Below are positions 31,933 to 42,428 of a DNA stretch of 64,000 bases, piece by piece. Positions within the stretch are counted from its first letter, which is position 1, and each line of letters starts with the position of its first letter. The notes beneath the pieces are model-generated. The model searched no databases. It was not told the DNA's origin and saw nothing but the letters and a program-made list of their open reading frames with translations. The position numbers and the translations under genes were made by a program. Source of the DNA: Neisseria sp. Marseille-Q5346 (GTDB taxonomy: Bacteria; Pseudomonadota; Gammaproteobacteria; Burkholderiales; Neisseriaceae); the NCBI RefSeq assembly GCF_946902045.1, contig NZ_OX336253.1, positions 930,001-994,000 of the forward strand. Reading direction: 5' to 3'.

Positions 31933-33024
31933 ATGAGCTTGAAATGCGGCATCGTCGGTTTGCCCAACGTCGGCAAATCCACCCTCTTTAACGCGCTGAC
32001 CCAATCGGGTATCGAAGCGGCAAACTATCCTTTCTGTACCATCGAACCCAACGTCGGCATCGTTGAAGTCCCCGATCCGCGTATGGCTGAATTGGCAAAA
32101 ATCGTCAATCCGCAAAAAATGCAGCCTGCCATCGTCGAATTCGTCGATATCGCCGGTTTGGTTGCAGGCGCGAGCAAAGGCGAAGGCCTGGGCAACCAGT
32201 TCCTCGCCAACATCCGCGAAACCGACGCGATTGTTAACGTCGTGCGTTGCTTTGACGACGACAACATCGTCCACGTTGCAGGCAAAGTCGATCCGATTGC
32301 CGACATCGAAACCATCGGCACCGAGTTGGCACTGGCTGACTTGGCCAGCGTCGAAAAAGCCATCGTCCGCGAAGAAAAACGCGCACGCTCAGGCGACAAA
32401 GACGCGCAAAAACTGGTCGATCTGTGTAAAAAACTGCTGCCGCATTTGGACGAAGGCAAGCCTGTACGCTCCTTCGGTTTGGACGCAGAAGAACTCGCCA
32501 TGCTCAAGCCGCTGTTCTTGCTGACTGCCAAACCCGCCATGTACGTCGGCAACGTTTCCGAAGACGGTTTTGAAAACAACCCGCACCTCGACCGCCTGAA
32601 AGAATTGGCTGCAAAAGAAAACGCGCCGGTTGTGGCAGTATGCGCTGCAATGGAAAGCGAAATCGCTGAATTGGAAGACGACGAAAAAGCCGAATTCCTC
32701 GCTGAAATGGGCTTGGAAGAACCGGGCCTGAACCGCCTGATTCGTGCCGGCTACGACCTCTTGGGCCTGCAAACCTACTTCACCGCCGGTGTCAAAGAAG
32801 TCCGCGCTTGGACCATCCACAAAGGCGACACAGCCCCACAAGCCGCCGGCGTGATTCACACTGACTTTGAACGCGGCTTCATCCGCGCCCAAGTTATCTC
32901 CTACGAAGATTTCATCGCTTTAGGCGGCGAAGCCAAAGCCAAAGAAGCCGGCAAAATGCGTGTGGAAGGCAAAGAATACGTCGTACAAGACGGCGATGTG
33001 ATGCACTTCCTCTTTAACGTATAA
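31933..33024 (+). CDS. ychF: redox-regulated ATPase YchF (Obg family)
   Basis: YchF is a ribosome-associated ATPase of the Obg/HflX GTPase superfamily. The 363 residues are normal length. The P loop is [16 protein letters not shown], the switch II region is [20 protein letters not shown], and the altered NxxE specificity motif and C-terminal TGS-like domain ([39 protein letters not shown]) are present. The protein usually binds ATP rather than GTP. Confidence 0.97.
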   Translation: MSLKCGIVGLPNVGKSTLFNALTQSGIEAANYPFCTIEPNVGIVEVPDPRMAELAKIVNPQKMQPAIVEFVDIAGLVAGASKGEGLGNQFLANIRETDAIVNVVRCFDDDNIVHVAGKVDPIADIETIGTELALADLASVEKAIVREEKRARSGDKDAQKLVDLCKKLLPHLDEGKPVRSFGLDAEELAMLKPLFLLTAKPAMYVGNVSEDGFENNPHLDRLKELAAKENAPVVAVCAAMESEIAELEDDEKAEFLAEMGLEEPGLNRLIRAGYDLLGLQTYFTAGVKEVRAWTIHKGDTAPQAAGVIHTDFERGFIRAQVISYEDFIALGGEAKAKEAGKMRVEGKEYVVQDGDVMHFLFNV

Positions 33025-33039
33025 ACCCAGCATAACGCT

Positions 33040-33097
33040 TTTTCAGACGGCCTTTTCTAAGATTAAGGCCGTCTGAATTTATTTTCAGACGGCCTCA
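33040..33097 (+). terminator. cluster of three DUS copies after ychF
   Basis: TTTTTCAGACGGCC, AAGGCCGTCTGAA and TTTTCAGACGGCCTC occur in a row; the middle copy can pair with either neighbour, giving two alternative hairpins. Confidence 0.75.
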
Positions 33098-33503
33098 TGT
33101 CTTGAAATATCAACAAAATATCATCTCCATAATAAATGCGGGCATAACCCGTAATTTTTCTCTCTTAAAATCTCGCGTTTCTTACCTACGCCTCACCTAA
33201 AAATAGCGCAAAGTTACATCATCAATAACAATACCACTGATATGACAATAAATAATTAAACAATACCACATCGTATTGATTCATTATAAAAACAACATAT
33301 TAAACATTATGTTGAAACTATCAACCGTATTCCTACTCTAATCTATTACTATTCAAACGCATATCATCAGCAATCATTCTAAGAAGGCAAACAAACTGCC
33401 CAGTACTGACAAACGATGGCCGACCTCCTAAATACTGCCATTCTCGGCAGGAATCACTTTTCAGACGACGCCATTAAAATAAACTAATTAAAATCAAAAT
33501 ATT
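33098..33503. other. AT-rich spacer before the acyltransferase gene
   Basis: About 400 bases of visibly AT-rich sequence, with no gene, tRNA or repeat that I can identify. A degenerate DUS-like TTTTCAGACGACG lies at about 33463. Confidence 0.6.
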
Positions 33504-35363
33504 ATGAGCAAAGTTTTATCTTACCGCCCAGATATTGATACATTGCGTGCCGTTGCTGTTCTATCCGTTGTCGTTTTCCATATTGAAAAAAACTGGCTGC
33601 CTGGCGGCTTTCTTGGTGTTGATATCTTTTTTGTCATTTCCGGCTTTCTGATCACGATGATTATCCATCGTGAAATGAGCAGTGGAATTTTCTCGTTCAA
33701 AAAGTTTTACATCCGCCGTATCAAGCGGATATTGCCCGCATTTTTTACCGTATTGACGGTAACGCTGATATGCGGCTTTCTTTTATTCACCAAAGATGAT
33801 TTTTTCCTTTTATGGAGGACGGCACTGTCCACCTTGGGGTTCATCTCCAATATCTTTTTCGCAAAGGGGCAGGGCTATTTCGACCCCATACAAGAAGAAA
33901 AACCTTTGCTTCACATTTGGTCTTTATCGGTCGAAGAACAATATTATTTCGTCTTCCCGATATTGCTGTTACTGGTTGTCCGCAAAAGCTGGCGCACCCA
34001 GTTTGCCTTCCTCATCACGCTATGCGTATTCAGCATTTTGGCTTCTTTTATACCGACTGCACTGGATAAATATTACCTTCCCCATCTTCGCGCCTGCGAA
34101 ATGCTGATCGGCTCGTTGACGGCAGTATGGATGCAATACCGGCAACAGCAAGCGCTGGATACCAGCAAACAATATGCAGCGGCAGGCGCATTACTTTCCG
34201 TATGCGTACTGTTTGCCTGCCTGTTTACCTATACGGAAAAAACCGCCTATTTCCCGGGGCCTGCCGCCATGATTCCTTGTTTGGCCGCCGCCGCATTCAT
34301 TTATTTCAATCAATTTGAACACCGGTTGAAAAAATTCTTCCAATGGAAGATTACTGTCGGCATAGGCTTGATTTCCTATTCATTGTATCTGTGGCATTGG
34401 CCTATATTGGCTTTTATGAGATACATCGGTTCAAATAATCTGCCTTCGTATTCGACTGCGGCCGCGATTGTCTTAATGTTTGCACTCTCTCTGCTTTCTT
34501 ATTATTTTGTCGAGAAGCCGTTTAAAAACTGGAAAGGCTCTTTTGCCCAATCTGTTACATGGGTTTATGCTGCCCCCATGCTTGTTTTGGCCATTACGCC
34601 TTTTCTTGCCATGAAGCTTCCGTTTATGGAGCAATACGACCGTATGGGATTGGCGCGTTCCTACACTTCTTGTCACAACAATACCGACAAACAGTGTGTT
34701 TGGGGCGATACCGACAAACAGCCGGAATTACTGATTCTAGGCGATTCCCATGCCGACCAATATAAAACGTTTTTTGATACCGTCGGCAAAAAAGAAAACT
34801 GGTCGGCAGCAATGGTTTCTGCGGACAGTTGTGCCTATGTAGAAAATTATGCCGCGCCCGTATTCAAACAAAACGCCTCCTGCCGTGCCGTTTATGAATA
34901 CGCCAAAGAGCATCTGCCCCAATACTCAAAAGTGCTTTTGGCCATGCGCTGGGGCAGCCAAATGCCTGAAAACAGCCACTCCCTTGCTTACGATGCCGAT
35001 TTTTTCAAAAAATTCGACCTCATGTTGCAAAAACTTTCTTCGGAAAAACAAGCGGTTTACCTGATGATAGACAACCCTAATCTGTCATACAACGGCTTGC
35101 GTGCCTATATTCTGTCTTACCGCATACCGGGATTTAGTCAAAATCTTGACATTGATGAAACAGTCACTTCAAAAGGAAATGAACGCATCAAAGAATTGGC
35201 AGAAAAATATGCCAATGTACACATTATCGATGCCACTGCCTATATTCCAGAGAACTTCAAAATCAACGGATTACCGGTTTATTCCGATAGAGACCACATC
35301 AACCCTTACGGCGGCAGAGAACTGGCCAAACGTTTTTCTGAAAAACACACGCTTCTTCAGTAA
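33504..35363 (+). CDS. membrane acyltransferase (AT3) with C-terminal SGNH domain
   Basis: The 619 residues form an OatA-like O-acetyltransferase: an N-terminal acyltransferase-3 membrane domain of about ten helices (YRPDIDTLRAVAVLSVVVFH with the catalytic His, then GGFLGVDIFFVISGFLIT) and a C-terminal periplasmic SGNH esterase fold (block I LILGDSHADQYKTFF; catalytic Asp/His in SDRDHINPYGG). Such enzymes acetylate surface sugars; in Neisseria, PglI acts on the pilin glycan and others act on LOS or peptidoglycan, and the target here cannot be read. Codon use is clearly more AT-rich than in tyrS or ychF, suggesting transfer. Confidence 0.88.
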   Translation: MSKVLSYRPDIDTLRAVAVLSVVVFHIEKNWLPGGFLGVDIFFVISGFLITMIIHREMSSGIFSFKKFYIRRIKRILPAFFTVLTVTLICGFLLFTKDDFFLLWRTALSTLGFISNIFFAKGQGYFDPIQEEKPLLHIWSLSVEEQYYFVFPILLLLVVRKSWRTQFAFLITLCVFSILASFIPTALDKYYLPHLRACEMLIGSLTAVWMQYRQQQALDTSKQYAAAGALLSVCVLFACLFTYTEKTAYFPGPAAMIPCLAAAAFIYFNQFEHRLKKFFQWKITVGIGLISYSLYLWHWPILAFMRYIGSNNLPSYSTAAAIVLMFALSLLSYYFVEKPFKNWKGSFAQSVTWVYAAPMLVLAITPFLAMKLPFMEQYDRMGLARSYTSCHNNTDKQCVWGDTDKQPELLILGDSHADQYKTFFDTVGKKENWSAAMVSADSCAYVENYAAPVFKQNASCRAVYEYAKEHLPQYSKVLLAMRWGSQMPENSHSLAYDADFFKKFDLMLQKLSSEKQAVYLMIDNPNLSYNGLRAYILSYRIPGFSQNLDIDETVTSKGNERIKELAEKYANVHIIDATAYIPENFKINGLPVYSDRDHINPYGGRELAKRFSEKHTLLQ

Positions 35364-35392
35364 GCCATAGCCATTCATCCGATGAAATTTGT

Positions 35393-35427
35393 TACAATTA
35401 GCGGTTTATAAAACTGCTAATTTTTTT
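35393..35427 (+). terminator. intrinsic terminator overlapping the tyrS leader
   Basis: ATTAGCGGTTT-ATA-AAACTGCTAAT (11 bp, one G-U) is followed by seven T, ending only 12 bases before the tyrS ATG. TACAAT at 35393-35398 overlaps its left arm and could be the tyrS -10. The hairpin would end acyltransferase transcripts. Confidence 0.7.
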
Positions 35428-35438
35428 GGAAGATAACA

Positions 35439-36734
35439 ATGAGCGTCATCAAAGACCTACAATCGCGTGGCTTAATCGCCCAAACTACCGACATCGAAGC
35501 CTTAGACGCTTTGCTAAACGAACAAGAAATTTCCCTCTATTGCGGTTTTGACCCGACAGCCGACAGCCTGCACATCGGCCACTTGCTGCCTGTATTGGCA
35601 TTGCGCCGTTTCCAACAAGCCGGCCATACGCCGATTGCTTTGGTGGGCGGTGCGACCGGCATGATCGGCGACCCAAGCTTTAAAGCCGCTGAACGCAGCT
35701 TAAATTCCGCCGAAACCGTTGCCGGCTGGGTAGAAAGCATCCGCAACCAACTGAAACCTTTTTTGAGCTTTGAAGGCGAAAACGCCGCCATTATGGCGAA
35801 CAACGCCGACTGGTTCGGCAGCATGAACTGCCTCGACTTCCTGCGCGACATCGGCAAGCATTTCTCTGTCAACGCCATGCTGAACAAGGAATCCGTCAAA
35901 CAGCGTATCGAGCGCGACGATGTGGGGATTTCCTTTACCGAGTTCGCCTACTCCCTGCTGCAAGGCTACGATTTTGCCGAACTGAACAAACGCCATGGCG
36001 CGGTTTTGGAAATCGGCGGTTCCGACCAATGGGGCAACATCACTGCCGGTATCGACTTGACCCGCCGTCTGCACCAAAAACAAGTATTCGGCCTGACCCT
36101 GCCTTTGGTAACCAAATCCGACGGCACCAAATTCGGTAAAACCGAAGGCGGCGCGGTATGGTTGAACGCGAAGAAAACTTCTCCGTATCAGTTCTACCAA
36201 TTCTGGCTGAAAGTGGCCGATGCCGATGTATATAAATTCCTGAAATACTTTACCTTCCTGTCCATCGAAGAAATCGATGCCATCGAAGCCAAAGATAAAG
36301 CCAGCGGCACCAAGCCAGAAGCGCAACGCATTCTCGCCGAAGAAATGACCCGTCTGATTCACGGCGAAGAGGCCCTTGCCGCCGCCCAACGTATTTCTGA
36401 AAGCCTATTTGCCGAAGACCAAAGCCATCTTACCGAAAGCGACTTCGAGCAGCTGGCACTCGACGGCCTGCCGACTTTTGAAGTTCCCGAGAGCCTCAAT
36501 GTGGTTGAGACTTTGGTAAAAACCGGTTTAGCGTCTTCCAACAAAGAAGCGCGCGGTTTTGTTAACAGCAAAGCGGTTTTGCTCAACGGCAAACCTGCTG
36601 AAGCCAACAATCCAAACCATGCCGCTGAAAAACCTGACGATGCCTACATGCTGACCGACGAACACAAACGTTTCGGTAAATACACCATTGTCCGCCGCGG
36701 CAAACGCAACCACGCTTTGTTGGTTTGGAAATAA
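35439..36734 (+). CDS. tyrS: tyrosyl-tRNA synthetase
   Basis: TyrS is the class I synthetase that charges tRNA-Tyr. The 431 residues include the HIGH signature in [18 protein letters not shown], the KMSKS-type loop [16 protein letters not shown], and a C-terminal S4-like RNA-binding domain ([20 protein letters not shown]). GGAAG precedes the ATG at 35439 at suitable spacing. A strong hairpin terminator lies in the very short leader. Confidence 0.97.
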   Translation: MSVIKDLQSRGLIAQTTDIEALDALLNEQEISLYCGFDPTADSLHIGHLLPVLALRRFQQAGHTPIALVGGATGMIGDPSFKAAERSLNSAETVAGWVESIRNQLKPFLSFEGENAAIMANNADWFGSMNCLDFLRDIGKHFSVNAMLNKESVKQRIERDDVGISFTEFAYSLLQGYDFAELNKRHGAVLEIGGSDQWGNITAGIDLTRRLHQKQVFGLTLPLVTKSDGTKFGKTEGGAVWLNAKKTSPYQFYQFWLKVADADVYKFLKYFTFLSIEEIDAIEAKDKASGTKPEAQRILAEEMTRLIHGEEALAAAQRISESLFAEDQSHLTESDFEQLALDGLPTFEVPESLNVVETLVKTGLASSNKEARGFVNSKAVLLNGKPAEANNPNHAAEKPDDAYMLTDEHKRFGKYTIVRRGKRNHALLVWK

Positions 36735-36769
36735 TCTTTAAACATTAAAACGCATCGTTTAAAACAATC

Positions 36770-36811
36770 ATGCCGTCTGAAATCAGCCACGCTTTTTTCA
36801 GACGGCATTTT
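36770..36811 (+). terminator. inverted AT-dialect DUS pair after tyrS
   Basis: ATGCCGTCTGAA and TTCAGACGGCAT flank a 16-base centre. Both arms are the meningococcal/gonococcal AT form, unlike most copies in the window. Confidence 0.75.
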
Positions 36812-36839
36812 CTATTGATGATATTCAGTTTTCCCAAAA

Positions 36840-36870
36840 AGAAAGGGCAGGTTTTGCACCTGCCTTTCTA
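36840..36870. terminator. non-DUS terminator between tyrS and hslO
   Basis: AGAAAGGGCAGGT and ACCTGCCTTTCT pair with one bulged G. On the minus strand it is followed by CTTTTT, so it fits the end of hslO transcription. Confidence 0.7.
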
Positions 36871-36906
36871 TTAAGCCAATTTCCTTAAGAAACTTTTATC
36901 CCGTGC

Positions 36907-37803
36907 TTACTGCAAACGCTCATTTTCTTGACGGACGGCATTCACCACATCCGCGCCAAACAAAGCGTTGACATCGGTTTCATCAAACACATACTTGGTA
37001 TGGCAGAAATCGCAATCGATTTGAATGCTGCCTTGTTCCGCCACTACGCCGCCGACTTCCTGACCGCCAAGCATCAACAGCATATCGCTGACTTTGCCAC
37101 GGGAGCAGGTGCAGGCAAATTCAATAGCCTCCGGTTCAAAAACGCGAGGCGGGGTTTCATGATAAAGACGGTAAAGGGCGTGATGAGCGTCCAAACCGGT
37201 CAATTCTTGCGGAGTAAGCGTTTGCGCAAGCGTGGTCACATGCTCCCAAGCGGCATCATCCAATTCTTCTTCCGGCAGACGTTGCAGCAATAATGCACCT
37301 GCTGCTTGGTCGTCGGCGGCAAGCGTAATATAGGTATCGAGCTGCTCGGAACGTTTCATATAGTTGACCAGCATTTGCGCAATGCTGTTGCCTTCCAGCG
37401 GGACAACACCTTGCCATGGGTCGGCATCTTTAGGCTGATGGGTCAAAACGAACACGCTGTTTTCGCCCAACAGCGCAGTCAGGCTTTCATCATCACGGAT
37501 TTCAGCGTTTTCGTCCCATCGCGCGGTAGCACGGACAGTATTTTCAGAAGTCGCTTCCACCACCAACATTTTCAGACGGCCCTGACCTTGAACCTGAACA
37601 ATCAGCGTGCCTTCATTTTTAAGGTTGGCAGACAATAAAGAACCGGCGGCCAACAATTCTCCCAATGCACGACGGATGGCGACAGGATAATGTTTTTGGT
37701 TGACGATGTGGTGCCAAACTTTTTCGAGGCGGATGTGCATACCGCGGATAGGCATATCGTCAAAGATAAAGCGTGTACGGATATCGCTGTGATTTTGTGT
37801 CAT
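36907..37803 (-). CDS. hslO: Hsp33 redox-activated chaperonin
   Basis: Hsp33 is a cytoplasmic holding chaperone switched on when oxidation removes its zinc. The 298 residues include the N-terminal folding domain (RFIFDDMPIRGMHIRLEKVW) and the four zinc cysteines in CTCSRGK and CDFCHTKY at the C-terminus. Length matches the family. The ATG at 37803 is ordinary. An intragenic DUS lies near 37573. Confidence 0.95.
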   Translation of the reverse strand: MTQNHSDIRTRFIFDDMPIRGMHIRLEKVWHHIVNQKHYPVAIRRALGELLAAGSLLSANLKNEGTLIVQVQGQGRLKMLVVEATSENTVRATARWDENAEIRDDESLTALLGENSVFVLTHQPKDADPWQGVVPLEGNSIAQMLVNYMKRSEQLDTYITLAADDQAAGALLLQRLPEEELDDAAWEHVTTLAQTLTPQELTGLDAHHALYRLYHETPPRVFEPEAIEFACTCSRGKVSDMLLMLGGQEVGGVVAEQGSIQIDCDFCHTKYVFDETDVNALFGADVVNAVRQENERLQ

Positions 37804-38063
37804 GTCAGTCTCTGAAAATAAATCAATGAATGCCGCTTATATGGTTGCAGCGGCGGATAAATCAAGCGAAACCGCGTTTAATGTTTTTCTAGTTTGTTTG
37901 GAAACAAGGGTTTAACGCAAAATAACAGCAGTTTTTTTGCCAAAAAGACGGTTTTTGAATACAATCAAGCAGATAACAAGAGAATGATACGGGATAACAT
38001 CTCAGAAACCGGCAATGTGCCTGCAATCGGCAGGGAATGCCTTCTGAAACGGAAGTTTTTACA

Positions 38064-38693
38064 ATGAATTTTTTACTCCGGCTCGCAGCAGTTTGGACTT
38101 CGGTCGCCATGCTTGCGAGCGTCAATTTTTCTTACGCCGATGATTTGGAAAACCTGATTACCACCCGTCAGCGTGTTTTAAACCAATTCAACGATAACGC
38201 CAACGTTTACGGCAATACGCGTCAGGCAACCCCTGTCCATCCCACCAATACCTATCCTGCCGCAAGCAACAATACGCGCGCACCTTCGGGCAATGCAGAT
38301 GAGTTAATCGGCAGCGCCATGGGCTTGCTCGGCGTGGCCTACCGCTACGGCGGCACATCAGCCTCTACCGGCTTTGACTGCAGCGGCTTCATGCAACACA
38401 TCTTTAAACGCGCCATGGGCGTGAACCTGCCGCGCACCTCTGCCGAACAAGCGCAAATGGGCGTTGCCGTGAACCGTTCCGAGTTGCAGCCGGGCGACAT
38501 GGTCTTTTTCCGCACCATGGGTCGCGGCCGTATTTCCCACGTCGGCCTTTACATCGGTAACAACAATTTCATTCACGCGCCGAGAACGGGCAAACGTATC
38601 GAAATTACCAGCCTCGGCCACAAATATTGGAACGGAAAATATGCCTTTGCCCGCCGCGTGAAGAAAAACGACCCATCCCGTTTCTTGAATTGA
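38064..38693 (+). CDS. NlpC/P60-family murein hydrolase
   Basis: The 209-residue secreted protein has a signal peptide (MNFLLRLAAVWTSVAMLASVNFSYA), a low-complexity Thr/Asn-rich linker, and a C-terminal NlpC/P60 cysteine-peptidase domain. The catalytic Cys is in STGFDCSGFMQHIF, the His in RISHVGLYIGNNNFIHAP, and a following polar residue completes the triad. Such enzymes cut peptidoglycan stem peptides in the periplasm. The ATG at 38064 follows GGAAG; the ATG at 38037 would give a signal preceded by an unlikely DUS-like peptide. Confidence 0.92.
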   Translation: MNFLLRLAAVWTSVAMLASVNFSYADDLENLITTRQRVLNQFNDNANVYGNTRQATPVHPTNTYPAASNNTRAPSGNADELIGSAMGLLGVAYRYGGTSASTGFDCSGFMQHIFKRAMGVNLPRTSAEQAQMGVAVNRSELQPGDMVFFRTMGRGRISHVGLYIGNNNFIHAPRTGKRIEITSLGHKYWNGKYAFARRVKKNDPSRFLN

Positions 38694-38701
38694 GGTGCAC
38701 G

Positions 38702-38923
38702 ATGGCGATGCCGCAAATGCCCAAATGGTATGACGACGACGGTCAGATTGTTTCCTGCACCGAAAAAGTCAAAGTCATGACCGAAAACTTGAACGAACTG
38801 TACCAAATAGCGCAGGACGCATTTGAAGACGCGCTGCTGATGGGTTGTTCCGAAAAACAGTTGCGCGAATACTTCCGCGCCTTAATGGCCGGACTGGAAA
38901 ACCCTTATCAAAAAAACGGGTAG
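38702..38923 (+). CDS. small conserved-looking cytoplasmic protein
   Basis: The 73-residue product MAMPQMPKWYDDDGQIVSC... has no signal peptide or helix anchor and an acidic, likely helical body with two cysteines (VSCTEKV and GCSEKQL). Its ribosome site GAGG overlaps the stop codon of the NlpC/P60 gene (TGA within TTGAGG), so the two are translationally coupled and co-transcribed. I do not recognise a family. The start at 38702 is chosen for that spacing; a longer in-frame version would overlap the upstream gene. Confidence 0.7.
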   Translation: MAMPQMPKWYDDDGQIVSCTEKVKVMTENLNELYQIAQDAFEDALLMGCSEKQLREYFRALMAGLENPYQKNG

Positions 38924-38938
38924 TTATTCGATCCATAC

Positions 38939-38978
38939 AAAAAAGGCCGTCTGAAAGTTTTTCAGACGGCCTTTTTTA
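38939..38978. terminator. bidirectional DUS terminator
   Basis: AAAAGGCCGTCTGAAA and TTTCAGACGGCCTTTTTT make a perfect hairpin between the convergent small gene and sdaA. Confidence 0.85.
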
Positions 38979-39002
38979 TCGGGCAGATCCCCTACCCTAT
39001 TG

Positions 39003-40403
39003 CTAACATTCCACCACGCGCACGGATACGGGGACGGCTTTTTTCTGCAAGGTAACGGCCAGGCCTGCGAGTGAGGTTTCTTTGTAGGTTGCCTTCATAT
39101 CGCGGCCGGTTTGCAGCATGGTTTGAATCACTTCATCAAGTGAAACTTTTTTGTCTGTGCCGTCTTCCAAAAGCGCGAGGGTGGCGAGCTTGAGGGCTTT
39201 TTCGGCGGCGATGCCGTTGCGTTCGATGCAGGGGATTTGCACCAATCCGCCGACAGGGTCGCAGGTCAGGCCCAAGTGGTGTTCCATGGCCATTTCGGCG
39301 GCGTTTTCCACTTGTTTCGGTGTACCGCCGATAACTTCGGCGTATGCGCCTGCCGCCATAGAACACGCCACGCCGACTTCGCCTTGGCAGCCGACGTCCG
39401 CGCCGGAAATCGACGCATTGGTTTTGTACAAAATGCCGATGGCGCCGGCAGTCAGCAGGAAGTCCTCGACACGCGATTGGTTGGCGTGCGGATTAAATTT
39501 TCGGAAATAGTGTAAGACAGCAGGAATAATGCCTGCCGCGCCGTTGGTCGGTGCGGTAACGACGCGGCCGCCGGCGGCGTTTTCTTCATTAACCGCCATG
39601 GCGTACACCATCGGCCAAAGTTGGGTATTGACGATTTCGCTCTCACGCAGGACTTTGAGTTTGGCTGCCAACTGCGGCGCACGGCGGCGGACGTTCAATC
39701 CGCCCGGCAACTGCCCTTCCGCACCCAAGCCGCGCTTGATGCAGTTTTCCATCACATCGGCCACGGCAGCCACACGGCGGCGGACTTTCTTCTCATCGCA
39801 ACCTGCCAACGCCGCTTCATTGGCCAACACGACTTCGGAAATATTCAACTGGTTCAGACGGCATTGTGCAAGTAACTCGTCGCAGTTTTTGTAAGGATAT
39901 GGCACGTCCGAATTTTCCTGCGCTTCTTGTGCAAACCCTTCATCTGTCACGATAAAACCGCCGCCGACCGAATAATAAATCTGTTCTTTCAGCTTCTGGC
40001 CGTATGAATTGTAGGAGATAAAGTTCAAACCGTTAGGATGTTTGGGTAACACTTTGTCGCCGCGGATATCCAAATCTTTTTCGGGATTGAAGGCCATTTC
40101 GCGGCCGTTGAGTTTTAAAACGTGTTGCGTGCGGATGCGTTCCAAGCGTTGGGGGATGTCTGCCAGCGGAATATCGTGCGGCAGGCTGCCTTCCAAACCG
40201 AGCAATAATGCGTCGAATGTGCCGTGTCCGATGCCGGTCAAAGCAAGTGAGCCGTACACTTCAATAACAATGCGCGCCACTTGTGTATCCAAGTTTTCGG
40301 CATTCAGCAAATCAGCAAAAGCGGCCGCGGCCTTCATCGGGCCGACAGTGTGCGAGCTGGACGGGCCGATGCCGATTTTGAAAATATCGAAAATACTGAT
40401 CAT
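39003..40403 (-). CDS. sdaA: L-serine ammonia-lyase (iron-sulfur type)
   Basis: The enzyme deaminates L-serine to pyruvate and ammonia with a catalytic [4Fe-4S] cluster. The 466 residues are the one-chain form: N-terminal beta domain with [20 protein letters not shown] and C-terminal alpha domain with cluster cysteines in the segments [15 protein letters not shown] and [19 protein letters not shown]. The ATG at 40403 begins [13 protein letters not shown], the usual N-terminus; the longer frame is DUS-derived. An intragenic DUS is at 39853. It links to glycine/serine metabolism encoded at 15-22 kb. Confidence 0.95.
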   Translation of the reverse strand: MISIFDIFKIGIGPSSSHTVGPMKAAAAFADLLNAENLDTQVARIVIEVYGSLALTGIGHGTFDALLLGLEGSLPHDIPLADIPQRLERIRTQHVLKLNGREMAFNPEKDLDIRGDKVLPKHPNGLNFISYNSYGQKLKEQIYYSVGGGFIVTDEGFAQEAQENSDVPYPYKNCDELLAQCRLNQLNISEVVLANEAALAGCDEKKVRRRVAAVADVMENCIKRGLGAEGQLPGGLNVRRRAPQLAAKLKVLRESEIVNTQLWPMVYAMAVNEENAAGGRVVTAPTNGAAGIIPAVLHYFRKFNPHANQSRVEDFLLTAGAIGILYKTNASISGADVGCQGEVGVACSMAAGAYAEVIGGTPKQVENAAEMAMEHHLGLTCDPVGGLVQIPCIERNGIAAEKALKLATLALLEDGTDKKVSLDEVIQTMLQTGRDMKATYKETSLAGLAVTLQKKAVPVSVRVVEC

Positions 40404-40426
40404 GGGGTTTTCCCTTATAGTCTGAA

Positions 40427-40454
40427 AAGGCCGTCTGAATATTTCAGACGGCCT
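40427..40454 (-). terminator. DUS hairpin between dxs and sdaA
   Basis: AAAGGCCGTCTGAA-TA-TTTCAGACGGCCT hairpin in a short gap. Confidence 0.7.
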
Positions 40455-40468
40455 GTTGTTTGTAAAGC

Positions 40469-42358
40469 TTAAACAGTCTCTATCCAACCGGCAATGCGTT
40501 TTTCAACGGCTTCGGCATTCAGCCCCAAATCGGCTAAGAGTTTTTTCGGGTCGCCGTGTTCGGTAACTTTGTCTTCTACACCCAGCAGCAATACCGGTTT
40601 GCAGATGCCGTGTTTCGCCAACACTTCCAACACCGCACTGCCTGCGCCGCCTTGTTCGGCATTTTCTTCAGCAGTAACGATGTAATCGTGGCTTCGGGCG
40701 AAACGGACGATCAGTTCTTCGTCTATCGGTTTGACAAAGCGCATATCGGCAACGGTCGCGTTCAGCTTGTCGGCAGCGGCCAATGATGGGGCAACCATGC
40801 TGCCAAAGGCGATAACGGCAATTTTCTCGCCTTCGCGACGGATGATGCCTTTACCGATTTCAACGGTTTCCAGGCCGTCTGAAACGGTTGCGCCCGTGCC
40901 TGTACCGCGCGGATAACGGACGGCAGACGGCGAATTTGCCTGATAGCAGGTTGAGAGCAACAGGCGGCATTCGTTTTCGTCGCTGGGTGCGGCAATAATC
41001 ATATTCGGCACGCAACGCAAAAAGCTTAAGTCGTACAAACCGGCATGGGTCGGGCCGTCTGCACCGACAATACCTGCGCGGTCAATGGCGAACAAAACAG
41101 GCAGGTTTTGCAGGGCAACGTCGTGTACCAACTGGTCGTAAGCGCGTTGCAGGAAAGTGGAGTAAATCGCCACGACAGGCTTGATGCCTTCGCATGCCAA
41201 ACCGCCGGCAAAAGTAACGGCGTGTTGCTCGGCGATGCCGACGTCGAAATAGCGGTCGGGGAATTGCTGTTCAAACTCAACCAAGCCGCTGCCCTCGCGC
41301 ATGGCAGGCGTGATGGCAACCAAACGCTCGTCCGCTGCCGCTTGGTCGCACAGCCATTGGCCGAATACTTGCGTATAAGTCGGTTTGGCCGCGGCAGGTT
41401 TCACTTCCGGGGCAGGCACTTCGCTCGGCAGCTTGGCGACAGCGTGGTATTTGACAGGATCGTTTTCGGCGAATTTGTAGCCGTTGCCTTTTTTGGTGAT
41501 GACGTGCAGCAACTGAGGGCCTTTGCGACCGCGCAAGTCTTTTAATACGTCCACCAGATTTTCAACGTTGTGGCCGTCAACCGGGCCGGTGTAACGGAAA
41601 CCGAAGTTTTCAAACAAAGACAGCGACTGTTTGGCGTGTTCCGCTTCGCCTGCCAAGGTTTTGATTTTGTTTTCGACTTTTTGGGCAAGCTCCATCGCGC
41701 CGGGCAATTTGTCTAATACTTTGCTTGATTGGGCTTTGATGGTACTCAACAGGCCGTGCATATCGCGCACGACGTTGCTGGCGAGGTATTTCGGCAGTGC
41801 ACCGACATTGGGGGAAATCGACATTTCGTTGTCGTTGAGGATGACCAGCAAATCGACATCCATATCGCCTGCGCAGTTCAGGGCTTCAAACGCCTGACCC
41901 GCCGTCATGGCTCCGTCGCCGATGATGGCGACGCTGCGGCGGTTGTTGCCCAACTGCTTATCCGCAACGGCCATGCCCAAGGCCGCGCCGATGGATGTGG
42001 AAGAATGCCCCACGCCGAACGCGTCGTATTCCGACTCGCTGCGTTTTGGGAAACCGGCCAAACCGCCGTATTGGCGCATGGTGTGCATTTGATTTTTGCG
42101 GCCGGTCAGGATTTTGTGCGGATAGCTTTGATGGCCGACATCCCAGACCAAATGGTCTTCGGGCGTGTCGTACACATAATGCAGTGCCACCGTCAGCTCG
42201 ACCGCGCCCAAGTTACTGGCGAAATGGCCGCCCGTCTTACCGACGGAATCCAACAGAAATTCGCGCAATTCGGCGGCGACTTGCGGCAGCTGTTTTTTCT
42301 CCAGATGGCGCAAATCCTGAGGCGTATCGATAATATCGAGCAAAGGGCTTGGGTTCAT
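40469..42358 (-). CDS. dxs: 1-deoxy-D-xylulose-5-phosphate synthase
   Basis: Dxs condenses pyruvate and glyceraldehyde-3-phosphate on thiamine diphosphate, the first step of the MEP isoprenoid pathway. The 629 residues are typical length. Visible motifs are [20 protein letters not shown], the ThDP motif [14 protein letters not shown]...LNDNEMSIS, and the transketolase-like [20 protein letters not shown]. The ATG at 42358 starts the usual [17 protein letters not shown], although no good ribosome site is seen. An in-frame DUS is at 40872. Confidence 0.97.
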   Translation of the reverse strand: MNPSPLLDIIDTPQDLRHLEKKQLPQVAAELREFLLDSVGKTGGHFASNLGAVELTVALHYVYDTPEDHLVWDVGHQSYPHKILTGRKNQMHTMRQYGGLAGFPKRSESEYDAFGVGHSSTSIGAALGMAVADKQLGNNRRSVAIIGDGAMTAGQAFEALNCAGDMDVDLLVILNDNEMSISPNVGALPKYLASNVVRDMHGLLSTIKAQSSKVLDKLPGAMELAQKVENKIKTLAGEAEHAKQSLSLFENFGFRYTGPVDGHNVENLVDVLKDLRGRKGPQLLHVITKKGNGYKFAENDPVKYHAVAKLPSEVPAPEVKPAAAKPTYTQVFGQWLCDQAAADERLVAITPAMREGSGLVEFEQQFPDRYFDVGIAEQHAVTFAGGLACEGIKPVVAIYSTFLQRAYDQLVHDVALQNLPVLFAIDRAGIVGADGPTHAGLYDLSFLRCVPNMIIAAPSDENECRLLLSTCYQANSPSAVRYPRGTGTGATVSDGLETVEIGKGIIRREGEKIAVIAFGSMVAPSLAAADKLNATVADMRFVKPIDEELIVRFARSHDYIVTAEENAEQGGAGSAVLEVLAKHGICKPVLLLGVEDKVTEHGDPKKLLADLGLNAEAVEKRIAGWIETV

Positions 42359-42428
42359 GATTTTTGGCGGTGATTTTTTGTGTAACGGACGATTATATCA
42401 AGAGATTGCACAACTTGTTACAAATGCT

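Noticed and set aside
33504..35363. Phase-variable repeat tract in the acyltransferase gene
   Set aside because: Surface-modification genes in Neisseria often carry poly-G/C or tetranucleotide runs, but none long enough was seen in the coding region or leader.
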